Source: Malurus cyaneus samueli (Eukaryota; Chordata; Aves; Passeriformes; Maluridae). From it: a stretch of 64,000 nucleotides of DNA. A program made the position numbers and the translations under genes. Location: positions 44,048,440 through 44,112,439 of the forward strand of contig CM019216.1 in the NCBI GenBank assembly GCA_009741485.1, written 5' to 3'. The notes under the pieces are model-generated. The model was not told the DNA's origin. It saw only the letters and a list, made by a program, of their open reading frames with translations, and searched no databases. Within the stretch, counting starts at the first letter, position 1; each line of letters starts with the position of its first letter. This document shows positions 1 through 12,900 of the stretch, one piece after another.

Positions 1-1809
1 AAAAAAAAGAGGGGCATAAGGAGAGAGACAAGCGACACAGAAAAAAAAGTTTATTTTTCCTAACTGCTCAGTAACAACTTATTAACCAGAAACTGCATTT
101 GCATATCAGCTGAATGCTTTTTTCATGAGGAGGGGAAGGCAGTGTATTTTAAAAAAGTATCAAACTACACCACCCACTCTTGAAAATATAAATTGATCAG
201 GAATGCTGATAGACATTTTGCCTCAGGACAGCCAAGTGCTGCTTTATAACATTACTAGAAAATCACTAAAGGCATCATTTAAAGAACATTAACAAAGAGA
301 ACCATGATACTGCTAAATGGTGGTGTATCCTGGGCAAATCACCATATTAGTTATGTTAACTGTTAAAATGGTCAGTATTAATTCAAGTCCAAGCTAGTTA
401 GTGTAAAAGTAAGAGTTTAATCATAGTTATTTTTAGAATGGAGACTGCAGGTTTTTGCCCAGCAACAGAAAGACTAAACGTGTCCTAAAGCAAGCCACAC
501 ACTTGCCTGCATCTAGGTTTATCCCATTGTTTAGAGGAAACACTGGGTTACCATTAACACTTGACACCTTACAGAGACCATACAGCAGAAAACTGTTCCA
601 AGATCATTTGTTCTTAATGAAAGCAATTTGTTACTAGCTGAAGCAAAATGTTCTTTGTCCTTCTGCCAAAAATGCCTTGTCTGTCCTCCATGTTTGCTGC
701 TCTTACACACAATAATGGAAATATTATGAGATATGCTTAGAGCAGCAGCATAACAAGCAGGACAGACTTAATTGTCCTAAAACAACTGACATGAGTGTGT
801 TGCTCATCTTCACACTTTTATCTACCATAGAAGCTCATTGACACGATGGAGGTTCAGCATTTCTTAATTGCCTTTTTAATTTAGTCCACTTTTTCCCCCA
901 GGGCTGATGCACTGATTCCTCTCATTTCTCCTTCATCCCCCTCTCAATAGATTTGCTTTTATGAGATACATATTAAAACATCTGCTTTTTTTATTATGCT
1001 TGCATGTTTTTATTTCACTATATTTCTTTATGAATTTAATAAGCTCTTTGAGGCAAGGGTTAAGAATACTTATAAGAAATACAGATATCCTGGAGTAGAA
1101 CATTTTTAAAAGGATATAGGGCTAAAACTCAAGAAAAAATAAAACAAATAACTTCGGGGAAAAAAGGTAGATGCGTCAATAAATACAGATTACAAAATGT
1201 TTCTCAGCTAATTCCGTTACCACAGGCAGCCTTAGGAGAGAAAATTCACATAATTTCATATACATGACCTTTGCCTATACAGAGACAGCATGTTGCAGTG
1301 GCAGCCCAGAAAAGAACAGCATTTGTGGATATAAGAATATTTAAAGAACAGATGAAGTGCCTGATGTAGCCTGATTTCCTTTACTATGTAAGTTTTTTTT
1401 TGCTCTAACACAGTTTCTTGAAATTAGAGAAAACTCTTCAGAAATCATTAAGCACCCATGGTACACATGAAATTATATGTAGGGGAGTTCAGGATGGTAG
1501 AATTAAAGGTATGCTTCACACAGCTATTTTTTCCACTAAAATGAAAAAAAAAAAAAAAAAGGGGAAAAGAAGAACATCAATAGATTATGGAAAGGGACTT
1601 CACATAAATATTAAGTGTTCATGACTCTGATCTTTTGAACAAGTGTGGTTGAACTAAAGAGTACACAGATAACACACAAAATGTTACACATTACTGAAAA
1701 ATTAAAGTGTAAGGGAAGGTAGTACTTATGGTGAAAAGTGTGTCAGTCATATCAAAACACATAGCTTGTGTTGCAGTGCAGTATAATTTTTCTCTGCCTA
1801 CAGCACGCT
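1..1809. other. AT-rich non-coding sequence
   Basis: No gene or recognisable mobile element is seen. The base composition is AT-rich with very few CpG. An A17 run at 1544-1560 interrupts otherwise complex sequence. The short open frames at 455-637 and 1418-1624 have no splice context or recognisable protein, and the second is partly poly-lysine from the A run. A stretch near 1045-1065 (TAAGCTCTTTGAGGCAAGGG) resembles a motif common in old amniote repeats, but it is too short to call. Confidence 0.6.
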
Positions 1810-1811
1810 TG

Positions 1812-2765
1812 AGTCACAGAACCATGGAATCATTTAGGTTGGAAAAGATCCCCAAGATCAGAGTCCAACCACTGACCAACCACCGCCTTGTCAACCAGGG
1901 CCTAGCACTAAGGGCCACACCCAGTCATTTCCCTGGACAGTCTATTCCAATGCCTGACAATCACTTCCTAAGAGAAATTCTTCTTTATGTCTTACCTGAA
2001 CCTGCCCTGGTGCAGTCTGGGGGCTGTGTCCTCTTGTCCTGTTGTTTGTTGCCTGGGAGCAGAGGCTGATCCCCTCCTCTCTCCCACCATCTTTAAGGCA
2101 TAGACAGTGATATGGCCTCCCTGGAGCCTCCTTTTTCCCCCAGGAAAAACAACCCCAGCTCCCTCGGGAGCCATTTCTCCTAGCACTCACTCTCCAGACC
2201 CTTCACCAGCTTTGTTGTCCTTCTGTGGACACACTCCAGAGCCTCAATGTTCTTTCAGTGACAGGCCCGGAACTTGTCACAGGACTTACGGTGGGGCCTC
2301 AGCAGTGCATTGAGACAATCACTGCCCTGCTCCTGCTGGCCACACTATTTTTAATAAAAGCCGAGAGGCCATTGGCCTTCTAGCTCACCTGGACAAATTA
2401 TGGCTCATGTTCAGTGCATGCTGACCACAATCCCCTGGACATTTTCCTCTGGGACACTCTCCAGCCACTCTGCCCTCAGTTGGTAGCACGGCCTGGGGTT
2501 GTTGTGACTGAAGGGTGGGATCCTGCATTCGCCCTTATTGAACTGCACACAGCTGGCCTTGGCCCACTGATCCAGCCTGTTTACATCCATCTGCAGAGCC
2601 TTCCTGCCCTCCAGCAGGAGCACATCTGTCCAGCTTAGTGTCATCTGTGACTTTACTGATGGTGCACTTAATACCCTCACCCAGATCATCAGGAAGGGTA
2701 TTAAACAGAACTGGCCCCAAAACTGAACCTTGGGGAAACCCAGTGGTGACTGGAGTCATATTTAC
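1812..2765 (-). mobile_element. CR1 LINE fragment with reverse-transcriptase remnant (5'-truncated)
   Basis: CR1 is the main non-LTR retrotransposon of birds. The plus strand here is the reverse complement of a CR1 3' region. It begins with an AGAACCATGGAATCATTTAG-type terminus at about 1817, passes through the 3' untranslated part, and enters the end of the polymerase frame. Read on the minus strand between about 2760 and 2640, the codons spell [12 protein letters not shown] followed by a decayed catalytic-loop region (VTDDTKL, where an FADDTKL-like motif is usual). Near 2600-2640 the frame shifts, and the next frame carries the downstream FNKGEC-type segment ending near 2480. The 5' end breaks off close to 2765, where resemblance to CR1 stops. 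The element is dead: truncated, frameshifted and missing the endonuclease and most of the polymerase. The subfamily cannot be named by eye. Confidence 0.93.
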
Positions 2766-3331
2766 AAGGAATTGAAGGAGCTCATCTAGATGCTCACAAA
2801 TGAGCAAGAGTAGTAATGTGAACACCCCATTAAAAGCATCCTCAGTGTATGACTGCTCTTTCCTTCTATGCAAACCTCACAACCTTCAACACATTTTTCA
2901 AGTTACCTTATTCAGAAATGTATGTCTGAGTTAGTAATAATTTTAAATATCCATAAAATATGGAGTAAAAGGTTATAAAATAACTGTTAAATTGCATTTT
3001 AGGGTATTATGAAGTTCTTTGAATATTCATAATAGAACATGGAGAGGAGCCTCTGTTACCCTTGTTATTATACACCATGTGCCACATTTTGATTACTCAT
3101 CCCTCCTTCTTTAGCAGTCATTCCCTCAAATATCTACACAGTCATCCTTCATTTCCTTGACCCTAACTGGCAACTTGCTTAGAAAGTAGAAATCATCAAG
3201 GCAGTACTGAACTAGAGGTCAGGGGCCTTTTTAATGCTGCAGTTCTGGTCCTTTCAACTTTAGGTGAATATGGCATAACTGAGGAAAGAACCAAGCAGTG
3301 TTGAGTTAGGTTACACAACATCTTCCACAAA

Positions 3332-3333
<2 letters not shown>

Positions 3334-3365
<32 letters not shown>

Positions 3366-3383
3366 AAAAGAAAAAAGAAGAAG
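3334..3383 (+). repeat. A30 run with A/G-rich tail
   Basis: Thirty consecutive A are followed by GAAAAAG and GAAGAAG units. Such a tract may be the decayed tail of a retrotransposed sequence or simple slippage. No donor sequence is recognisable on its left. Confidence 0.85.
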
Positions 3384-4205
3384 TAGTACTCCAGCTCAGG
3401 AAAGAGACAGTTGAGGAGGAATATGAGAAAGTTAATGAAATTCTTTACGGTATGGAGAAGGAAATAATAAATACATTGTGAAACTGGCTGCTCTTGGATG
3501 TTGTGAGGGCCAAAGGGATAATTAGATTTGGAAAGAGATTTCAGAGCTACATGGAAGATATATGCATAATTTACCTCACTGTATGTACTGGTAGTTAGTA
3601 AATATCATGAAAAAGATATATTGGTGATAAAATGCTGATTGCTGGAATCGGGTAAGGTGTGCCAGCAGCAGATTGCTCTTTTTTTACTTTCCTTGTTATG
3701 TTGTGTTCTGAGACAATATTATGCCTAGTCAAGCCAGAAGATTAGGTGGACCTTTGGTCAGTCTTGTATACTGTTGCAAATCGTGTGCCTTTTTTCTCAT
3801 TTCTATCTTAATATCTGTGCCAGGCCATGATCCTTTCCAGACTATTTGCCTCAGTCCTTATTTCTAGCAGCCTTTTTCATTGGAGTCTTCAGGAATCCTG
3901 CTTCTACTGTGTTTTTTTCTTTCTTTTTTTTTTTTATTTTTTTTAGCTTTTCCTCCTCCCTCTTCATCCATTCTAAAGTTAATTTATGCTCACTAAAATA
4001 ATACCAGCATTTAAAAAATATGTGAACTGTGTTATGCAAGTATGTGGATATGGCCCTGTTTGTGGTCCCCTGACACCTGGCCTGCTTGTAACAGAAAAAC
4101 AGGCAGAGTCAAATTTGCATCCTTCTTCTTTTATGTTTTGGTGTTATTTTCTTGGTTTGCTCTGGGGTTTTTTTGTTTAGTTGGTTGTTTGTGGTGGTTT
4201 TTGTG

Positions 4206-4237
4206 TTTTTTTTTTTTGTTTGTTTGTTTGTTTGTTT
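4206..4237 (+). repeat. T12 run plus (GTTT)5 microsatellite
   Basis: Twelve T are followed by five tandem GTTT units ending at 4237. It is a simple-sequence repeat in T/G-rich surroundings (about 4150-4240). Confidence 0.85.
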
Positions 4238-4484
4238 GCTTTTTAATTATTTTACTTTAGTCCACAGTAAGAATTGTATTTTTTGTAGCTTTGCAAAAAA
4301 ACATGCTACTGTTATATGTGGGTTTGGATGTTTACAACAAAATAACCATGTTATTTCTGTTTAAACGTTTATACCAGTCCTAGTTATTCTCATAAAGAAA
4401 AAAACATTGCTTTGACAGTGTGATACTATCTGTAAGGTATTAGAATAAAAATAGAGATGGGAAGGACTCTTGGCTTTCACTTCC

Positions 4485-4505
4485 TTTTTTTTTTTTTTTT
4501 TTTTT
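4485..4505 (+). repeat. T21 homopolymer
   Basis: Uninterrupted run of 21 T. No retroposon body is recognisable next to it. Confidence 0.9.
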
Positions 4506-5455
4506 ATTGCAGTACTTTATTTACTTAGTCCAGGCAGAAATGTGAGTACTTATGCAAAGGTTTCCTGTGGTTTCAAAAGTGGAATTCAATATACTCTAAT
4601 GCACATCTCTATTGGAGTTTCTGTCATAATAAGGTTGATTCACTTATTCAAACCGCCCTTATTCCCAACAGTACCTTCACAAGAAATAGATCCTAATCGC
4701 TGTCAGTTCCCTCGGGACTTAAAAAGCTGAAGCAATACAAAAGTGTGTATAAGTTTTAGATAATGTAGTCACATTTTTCTAATCATACTTCTAATTTCAC
4801 TGGCTTGTTACACAAAAGAGCTGATTGGGGAACAAGATCATAAAAGCCTAAGAGATAATACTGAATCACTCACACACCAGAATGTAATAATTGTAGCGTT
4901 GCTTAAAGAGCTGCCATAAAAATATGATGAATCCCCAAAGCTGCATTTGCAGGGTACTTTTAAAGAGGAACAAATAATGCCCAAGGGTGGGGCATGGAGA
5001 ACCTTGTACAAACACAATGATTTCTATAATAATTAAAATTTTAATCAAGCCATCGATTCCCTTCCCCATCCTCCAATACACACAACATTTCTGTTCAAAC
5101 AGGGAAAAGGCCACTTGTTGAGAAGCAGAGTGCAAACACTTTCTCACACACATTTGAAATAAAAACCCATGAGTGTACTATAGCCAGAAAACAGATGACT
5201 TATGTTGAAAGAAATACCTTTGTAGCTCTTCTTTTTACACATGTGTTAAAAGAATTGGAGTAACTTTGAAGTTTAAAAAAAATCATTGCATTTGGATTTC
5301 TGAAGAAGGCCCAAAAGATAGAATAAAATGCTCACTTTGAGAGTTCTGTATTTATTTTTTTCACACCAGCACTGAAAGGCACTCTTATATATTAAGAAAA
5401 GGACTGTAGACTGCTTTTGTGTCTCATGGTCAGCATAAGATTGCAAAATACTTAC

Positions 5456-5509
5456 CAGCTCTCGATTTTCCCCACTTTCTGAGGATGTGGATGTGCGACG
5501 AGGCATGCA
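5456..5509 (-). CDS. Candidate 54-bp coding exon (unknown gene)
   Basis: On the minus strand an acceptor (pyrimidine-rich tract ending CATCCTTTAG) precedes 54 bases that end in CTG and meet a strong donor, GTAAGT. The exon is a whole number of codons. In the zero-phase frame it reads CMPRRTSTSSESGENREL, a Ser/Thr-rich peptide with an RRTS sequence of the kind phosphorylated by basophilic kinases. It has three CpG in about 50 bases in a CpG-poor setting, which fits conserved arginine codons. Its internal ATG could instead be a start codon. Upstream on the minus strand (about 5650-5710) lie an inverted CCAAT box and a GGGGAGGG box, so an alternative first exon is also possible. A second frame (phase 1) is open too. 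I do not recognise the protein. The splice signals are seen; coding status is inference. Confidence 0.42.
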
Positions 5510-7900
5510 CTAAAGGATGTGATAGATCTAGCATGCAAGGTTATACAACAATAAGGATAAACAGAACTATGTGGCATCTGGAGAATGTCCCTTGGGTTCC
5601 TTCTAGCGTGAAAACCCTGAAGAAGTTGCAGGGCTCAAGAGCGATAGAGAGAGCAATGAACACTTCCCTCTTCCACCAACCCTCCCCTTTCCAGGGACAG
5701 CCAATCACCAGATTAGGAGATTTAAAGGCATTTGCACATGCTGTAGAGCTGTAGCCACTGCAGCACTGTACAGAAAATGTGCAGGCAAGATCCTGATCCT
5801 GAGAGAATGTGAGTACAGACCATGTGCATGAAGGCATGAAACTTGTGCTGAGTACACAGGTTCATGAAGGTCCATCCCAAGCCCGAGTTCTTGCAACAGC
5901 AGGATAGATTAGTGTCAGCAGCCTTTTGCTACAGAAAGAAAAATTCTCTGCCTTTCCACGTATCAAAGCAAAGTCTGGAAATACAGCCTGACTGTGTCAG
6001 TCTGGAGCTGCTGATACCATTAACGTAATTATTAAAAGTCTCAGAGCCTGGGCAGATTACTTACAGCAGTTGAAGGTGTTATCACTTAGGACAGACTTGT
6101 AGCAGCTCAGCCTGATGGACACAGGTGGAAACTGAGGTCAAAGCAGAAACTCTAGTAATGCCTTTTTCTGAGGCTGGTACATTTCCAACAACTAAATCGG
6201 GCACTTATCAGCCAAAACTCTTCAATTAATCAAATATATCAGAGTATAAATTTATCAGAGTAGAGTGTGACTATGGCTGGATTAAGTGCCTTCTAAAAAC
6301 CCATGGTGTAAAGTCAAGCATTTGTAGGAGGTAGTTTGAACCAAGCAACCAGTCTGAATCAAGAGGAGGTGTCACACTTCTGGTCCCTCTCCTCTGATGC
6401 AGGTCAATAGCCCATAGAAAAGAAGTAAAAATCAAAGAACTGGAGACAGAAATACAAGGTTCTGTATTCATATATTTACACAGAGTCTGTCTACAAGTTA
6501 AATATCCCTTTTTCTTAAAATTCAGACTATTATTTCTATGCCCACTGGATAAAGGAATTATTTATTTCCATCTTTTTACTTAAAAAGAGCTGTTGTGTTC
6601 GGTTTTTCTGGACAAAGGGACACATTTTCAGCACTTCTGAACTGCTTAACTGGGCTCTGTAGTTAGCTGCCACTCTATGAATAGCAACTATTTCTAAGAA
6701 GCAAATAGTGCAGTCATGAGATGCACAAATCGTAATCTGCTACGTCCTATTACAGCCAGGATATGGCTCTGCTAATGAACTTTTGCCTATGCAAATACTC
6801 CATGGGCCTCCCCAATGTGTACAAAATTCCCAACTGTGATGCAAATAATACAACGTGAGGAGTTTTGTTTGTAGCTTGTTGCTGCTAGTTGTGGTTTGGT
6901 CTTTTTTTTCCAAATAAGATTTGTCCCTCAAATCACAACCCCTAAAGGCAGACCTACTGGTAAGTTTTGAGTTTTTTCCTTGAATGACTATTTGCTGTTC
7001 CAAAATGAGACTGACTGCTCAGACTTTTTGCTACAGTCTGGTGAGCTAAAAGACATATGTTTCAAAATCAAACCAGAGATTCACACATAATTATTAGACT
7101 GTAGGAGTTGGTTTAAAAAATAGATGACGAATGCCACAACACTTCTGATAGAATTGCAGAAGGTGACCAACCTTGAAACTCAATTCATGGTGTGTAATTG
7201 CCTTGGCAAGGCACAAAGTACTAAAAATGTATATTTTCTTGCACCATATGGGAATGCCTTGAATTCTTGATTTTCCTCTATCTACACAAGCTGCACACTG
7301 CATGGAATTGTTAGGTGAAGTTCCTTTGAAAAAGGAAAAAGAAACCCTTTCAATGTGCATTTGTCTCCACATATAGCCTTTACAACCTACTTGCACATCA
7401 CAAATGTCATAAAATCAAAATCTTCACAAATAAAGTGCGGGCCTGTCTCTTTCATAGTGCAATAAAAGAGATAATAAGTAATTTTACTGTGACCCTTCAT
7501 TACACTATGTGTATGGATCTCTACTATGTAGCAGTTAGACTAATTGCCATACATTTTTCAGACAATTGGTTTACATCACCTTCTGTATACAATGTAAAGG
7601 GAACAAACAGATTGCATCTATACAGATAGGATAAAAGCCATTATTTCTGTAGTTTCAAACAGATTTGAAAAATGTGTAATGCCTCTCATAGATAGATAAG
7701 GTAAGTAGCTGAACTCAAACCCAAGGTCTGTTTCTCTAAGGGGTTACAATGCAGAATTTTAATCAGCTGGGATGAAGACATGTCCCTAAGGATCTGTTCA
7801 CATACCTCTGGGCTCACTAGGTGCAGTGAATTGCTAGGGCTGAAGGAGTCCTGTTATTTCATGCCAAAAACTGATAGATGCACTCAGAACTCCACATCCC
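5510..7900. other. Unassigned sequence upstream of the exon candidate
   Basis: No repeat is recognised. Between about 5560 and 5800 the DNA is less AT-rich and holds AGCCAATCA (5699-5707) and a CCCTCCCCTTTCC box, which on the minus strand would be a CCAAT element and a GA/GC box. This is weak promoter-like evidence for a minus-strand transcript starting here. Open frames on both strands (5419-5754 plus, 5541-5837 minus) overlap each other and show no protein family. Confidence 0.4.
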
Positions 7901-8420
7901 TTTCCAGGCATTGCTGTTTCTCATTTGTGACTACGCATTCATACCGATACAGTTGGGGGTTGCCAAATCCAGGACCCAAAGAGGGGTTGGGCTGCTGCAG
8001 TTCCAAATGTCCAGTTCAACCAGTAACATAGCTGAGGTGATATTCCCCATAAGCACAGACACTAAAACACGTGTACAACACATACATACAATGTGGATCC
8101 TCCTGCAACTGGGCTGGCACTGTCTGCCCTGTGCATGATGGCCCCCAAAGATGCCCTGGGGTGGCCAGAGAAAGAGCTTGTCTCCCTGACTGGGTTTTTC
8201 CCAAATGGCATCATGCCTCTGTCCCTTCGTGCCTGGGCAAATGAGCCTTAAATCACACGTCCTAATAGGTACAACAGCCATCAGTGACTGTGTCATGAGG
8301 GAAACTGTCTCCCACATGCCCTGTGGGTGCTCTGGGAGAGTTTAAGGAGTGAAGTGGGCCCACTTACACCATCTCCTTCAGCACTCAGAGAGAAGGGATT
8401 CCTAGCCCATGCTGAACATG
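7900..8420. other. GC-richer block, possible unclassified repeat
   Basis: This block is visibly richer in G and C than its flanks and carries a 128-codon minus-strand open frame (7931-8317), with another frame open across part of it. Phrases such as the one at 7950-8015 look repeat-derived, but I cannot match them to a CR1 or LTR family with confidence. No terminal TG...CA ends, direct repeats or poly(A) signal were seen. Confidence 0.3.
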
Positions 8421-8848
8421 TCACTATTCAGGCTGTCTTTCTGCTTTATCAGGTCTGAACCTTGGTCAATGCTAGGTGGAAGCTACCTTTGCAAGACGTC
8501 TGCTGCCTCAAGGAATTGCTACTGCTAGTCACAATTCTCTAGGAAACAGGTAAACATGACACTTGAAAATACATTAGGCCCAGTCTTTTTCCCCTCATTT
8601 TATTTTGTGAACATTTCAGTTACACTTCAATCCCTCTCCTAGAGATTTTCACCAGACTTTGTGCAATCAGTTGTGGAGAAATCGTCTCTCATCCCATAAG
8701 CTGAAAAAGATCCTTTGCAAATCACTTGATATCACCTTACCTATTGCATCAGATATAAAAGTACAAAAAAACATTTGGCTTGCTGTCATAACAATTGCTG
8801 GTGTGTCTTGTGAGGGGCAGCCTGCCAGAAACCCCATCACTCTCCAAA

Positions 8849-9145
8849 GAATCACAAAATTGTTTGGGCTGAATGGTTGAGTCATTTAGTTTTAATATCC
8901 CTTCCATGGGCAAGGACACCATTCGCCAGACTGGGTTGTTCAAAACTCCATTCAATTTGGCCTTGAATACTTCCAGGGATGGGATATCCACATCTTCTCT
9001 AGGCATTTCCTTCCAGTGTCTCACAGCCCTTACCTTAGGTTAAAAGTATTTCACCCATATATCTAATCTAAATCTACCCTCTTTTGGTTTGAAACCATTA
9101 TTCCATGTCTTATTACTACATGCCCTTGTGAAAATTCCCGGGAGG
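8849..9145 (-). mobile_element. CR1 LINE 3' fragment
   Basis: The plus strand starts with AAGAATCACAAAATTGTTTG and continues through the familiar reverse-complemented CR1 3' region: a 'CCATGGGCAAGGACACC' segment, a 'CTTCCAGGGATGGGATATCC' segment, 'ATATCTAATCTAAATCTACC' and 'TACATGCCCTTGTGAAAA'. About 300 bp of the 3' end is present with moderate divergence and small deletions, and no intact coding sequence. The minus-strand frame at 8749-9024 is a by-product of this element. Confidence 0.93.
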
Positions 9146-12100
9146 AGGCATCATTAGGGATGATGTTCACTGATAGGGGAGTATAGAGCAATTTGTGATA
9201 ATAAAAATAGTGGCTGTGTTGATCACTACTTTCATCAACAAGGACTGAGCTGTACTCAATGCTGAGTGAGCTTTACCAAGATAGGACAAGGGATAGGTAA
9301 TGCCTCAAGTAGTTTCATCTGCTGCACTGCATGCACTTCAGGTTTGCTGACAATAGAGTCCCTGTGTCAAAAACTGAATTTGATCCGTCTCCTGAAGGCA
9401 GGTTTTTACTCAGCTTCCATTTGTTTGAATATAAACATGTCTGCATAACTCTGTGATCACTTTTGTGGTCCCAGTGCAGGCAAATATCTGACAATGATAC
9501 ACATTTTTCACTTCTCCTCTCTCTTGATCTCTTAGGATCACTAAACCCAACTCCAGATATCCTTCAGGTACTATTTATGAAACGGAAAGCAGTAACTAAC
9601 ATGAGAGAAACAACTAAAGCCTGGTTCTTCGGGCATTGCTATATTGTCACTGGCTCTGTAAGCATTCCCAATCATTTCAGACAAAAACTAAGCAACTGTC
9701 AATAAGACAATATTTAGGGCAATTATAGTTATCAAATTTATCCTTGTGAAGGGTTGCTGAATAATGTTCAGTATGTGCTTTGCCTCCAATTTACAAACAT
9801 CCACAGCAGACCTAGGCACAGAACTCAAGGACCACAAATTAAATTATGGGACAATGAGATCCGCCACAATTGACAAATATCTATTAGCACTCACAATTGA
9901 AATAAAATGTGCATTTTTTGTTTGGGAAACATTTAGTAAAATTTCAGAAGGATGTTACAAGAATAAACCTGGGAGGTTTCACAGAGAATAAATACCCTAG
10001 TTCTCCAACAACAAACAAAAATAAATATCCTAAGTCTGTAATTAAGAGATAATTGACAGAAGCATAGGAGTATTATATATGACTCTGTATAAATGTACTC
10101 CAATGTTGCTTAAAATATTTGAGGTTTGCACTTTTTTTTTTTTTTTTTTTTTTCTAATATGACTATTAAACCCACGGGGAACAATAACGTCTTGAGCAAT
10201 GTAAATGGGTCTGTTTTGATGTGCATTTGAACAGGAGTATACACATGGAATTTGACAAACCTGATTCACTCTCTCAGGACAGAATGCAAATTTAATTCAT
10301 TAATTGCTTTTCGCTTTATTTACAGGTTAAAACTCTACTGAGACACATCATTTCACATTTAGGAGATCCTGGTTGCATGGCTATCAATCAGTGTTACAAA
10401 TTAGTTAAGCATATAAAGATTACTCTGACATTGTTTTTTTTTCCCAGCTTGCTGGAAATATTCAGCCATAATAAATAAATCAAAACATCTATGTTCTGCT
10501 CTGCACAGTGTGACTTGCAGATGTCAGTGGCCTCCCAACAACCAGGACATCCAGTTAAAGATAAATTAGCCTTCCATCAAGCGCCAGTAAATGTCTGGCA
10601 CTTTCCAGCAGCTATGTGTGTTCTTTAGAGTGTTGTATCTGAGTGAGAATGTAGAGGAGACATCCTGATTTTCCCTTTAGAAACATACAGTTCGGTTTTT
10701 TTCTATAGGGATAGGGTTTTTTGCAGCTGACATTCAGTTTTGCTTGGACTTCAACAGAACAAATTTTGTCCCCACCCATGTTGAACTATGGTATTGATTT
10801 TATGATCCACACAAAGCTGAATAAAAGATGAATGTTGTTAGGTTTTAGCCAACCAAAGTTCAAAAGTTCATAGGACTACAACACAGTAGTAGTATGAGAA
10901 ATGCAGGAGCAATGAGAAGATGGCAATCTCCTAGTGGAAGGGTATATTTGCTGGTGAAATCTGCAGCCTTTTAAATGTGATGATATTTGAGATTAAGTCT
11001 GCAGGCAACTTGGACCTTTGTATAACTCACACTGACCAGCAACAAGACGAGCACTACATCAGTGAGAGAAACACTTTGGATGAAAGAAATGAGACTGAGA
11101 AGAGTGGGAGAAGATGGGAAAATAGAAACTCAGCTTTCTAATACTCACATGTGTAAACTGCACAGCTGCTGATCTGTTCAGTTCTATTACACAGCAGTGC
11201 ATTTGAATGTGTGATACACAAATATAGGTACAAATAAGAGAATCACAAGGTTCCTTCAATCATGCAGCAGCCCACAGGCAGTCAGAGCTATGAAAAAGCA
11301 CTCATTTAATATGTATGCACACAAAGCAAGCTCAGGGTATAGTGCAGGAAGGAAAGCTTCCACAAGAGGTTCTGCAGAAAAGCACGCAGGAATCATCTGA
11401 TGTGTAACGTTTTTCTCATGTGTAATAAGAAACCAATAAAATTAAGCATGGTCTGAAAAAAGCAAATATGATATTTTCATTCAGTGTTTTGTAATAGTGG
11501 ACTGAAAAAGGAAACAGAAGAAATTAACAGGCACGTGGCCAGAACATAAATGATTCAAAAAGCACCTCGGCAAATTTATGGAAAATATTTCCACAGGAAA
11601 TACAAAGAGCAGAGTTCCAGATGCAGCTTACAGTTCTTGAGAACTCTAAGCTGCATAATTTCATTAATATCCTGTTTTAACTCTAAAAAATTTCCTGTCA
11701 GTTATTGAGATAGATGGAGTTTTGGTTCAACCCTAAGATTCAGGGTAATATACAATATGTCTTAAATACTGGGACTGCAGCAAGTAGTTTGAATATGTCA
11801 TTCTGGTTTCTGCAAGGAAATGCTTCTATTGTCACTTAAACCACAGATTGTCAGCTCTTTTTTTTAGCAATTGACTGTATTTTACTTAACTGTATATAAA
11901 TACAGCAGGGACAGTCATCCAAAAATTTAATCATAAATAATTTGTCATTCTGGATTTGTAGTTTCACACTTCCAGTGTGAGAAGAGAGCCATAGGGATGA
12001 GAAAATAGACAGCATAGTTTCAATGTTAAAGGCTTCTGAAATAGGAGTAACAAGTCATACAAATGCCGAGGACACCAAAATTAGGTGCTTGAATTTATTT

Positions 12101-12900
12101 CAGTTTTAATAAATCAAAGTTCTTGCTAGCAGCTCTGAGACAGAATTTTAAAAAGTGTATTATTCGTTTCTCAATATAGACTCCATCCCTTTCTGAAATA
12201 AGAATGAATAAATTACAAGCAGAGGTCTTCTGGGGCAGCACTGACTGTTATACTAAAAGCACATTTAAACCAGACTTGTCAACAGGTTAAGATCAGCATT
12301 TTTTAAAGGCATATCACCTCTCTTGCTATAAAGCTGGCATAATAATTTCCTTCACAGTTGGAAAAGTAATATTTATTTAATACTTATTTCCCTGAACTAA
12401 ACTGTACCTCTTTGAAATGAAACTCTAGGTGTCCTTAATAATATGACCTTTAAATTGCAGTCCCTTTTTGGCTACGCAGTAGTCTTAAATAGAGGATGAA
12501 TTCTACTACATTTCAGGAGATGAATAAAGAGATATTAATTGTGAGATCTTCTCTTCTTGTAACATTTATGTATTTTGAAATATTATCTCTCCTCACTCTA
12601 CAGCTAAGATTAACATTCTTTTCAATATCTGACCAGATTACTTGCATAAACACCACCCTTGCATCAAGGTGGCTAAATACCAGATTACTGAGTCCAGAGG
12701 AAATATTGTAAACTTGCTCTAGGACTGTATATATTTCAGATGTGGAAACAGTACCAGTAGATGGTGCTCAAGAGCACATTGCATAAGCATATTATTTGAT
12801 GAAAAATAGGGAGAGGGAGTAATGGATAACGCCAATCTAAGCAACCTTCCAACAGAGCTGTAGAAACACAATATCTGTAGTAACCACAGATATTCCAGAA
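9146..12900. other. AT-rich non-coding sequence
   Basis: No gene or recognisable element is seen. It contains a T22 run (10132-10153). The open frames are short, have no splice context and match no family I know. Confidence 0.55.
10132..10153 (+). repeat. T22 homopolymer
   Basis: Uninterrupted run of 22 T. No flanking retroposon body is recognised. Confidence 0.9.

Larger units (their letters stand above)
2766..5455. other. AT-rich non-coding sequence with homopolymer tracts
   Basis: No gene or classifiable repeat is seen. The stretch holds an A30 run followed by an AAG-rich tail (3334-3383), a T12 run with five GTTT units (4206-4237), and a T21 run (4485-4505). If the exon candidate just to the right is real, this is its downstream intron, because the GTAAGT donor reads leftwards into it. 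Confidence 0.55.
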
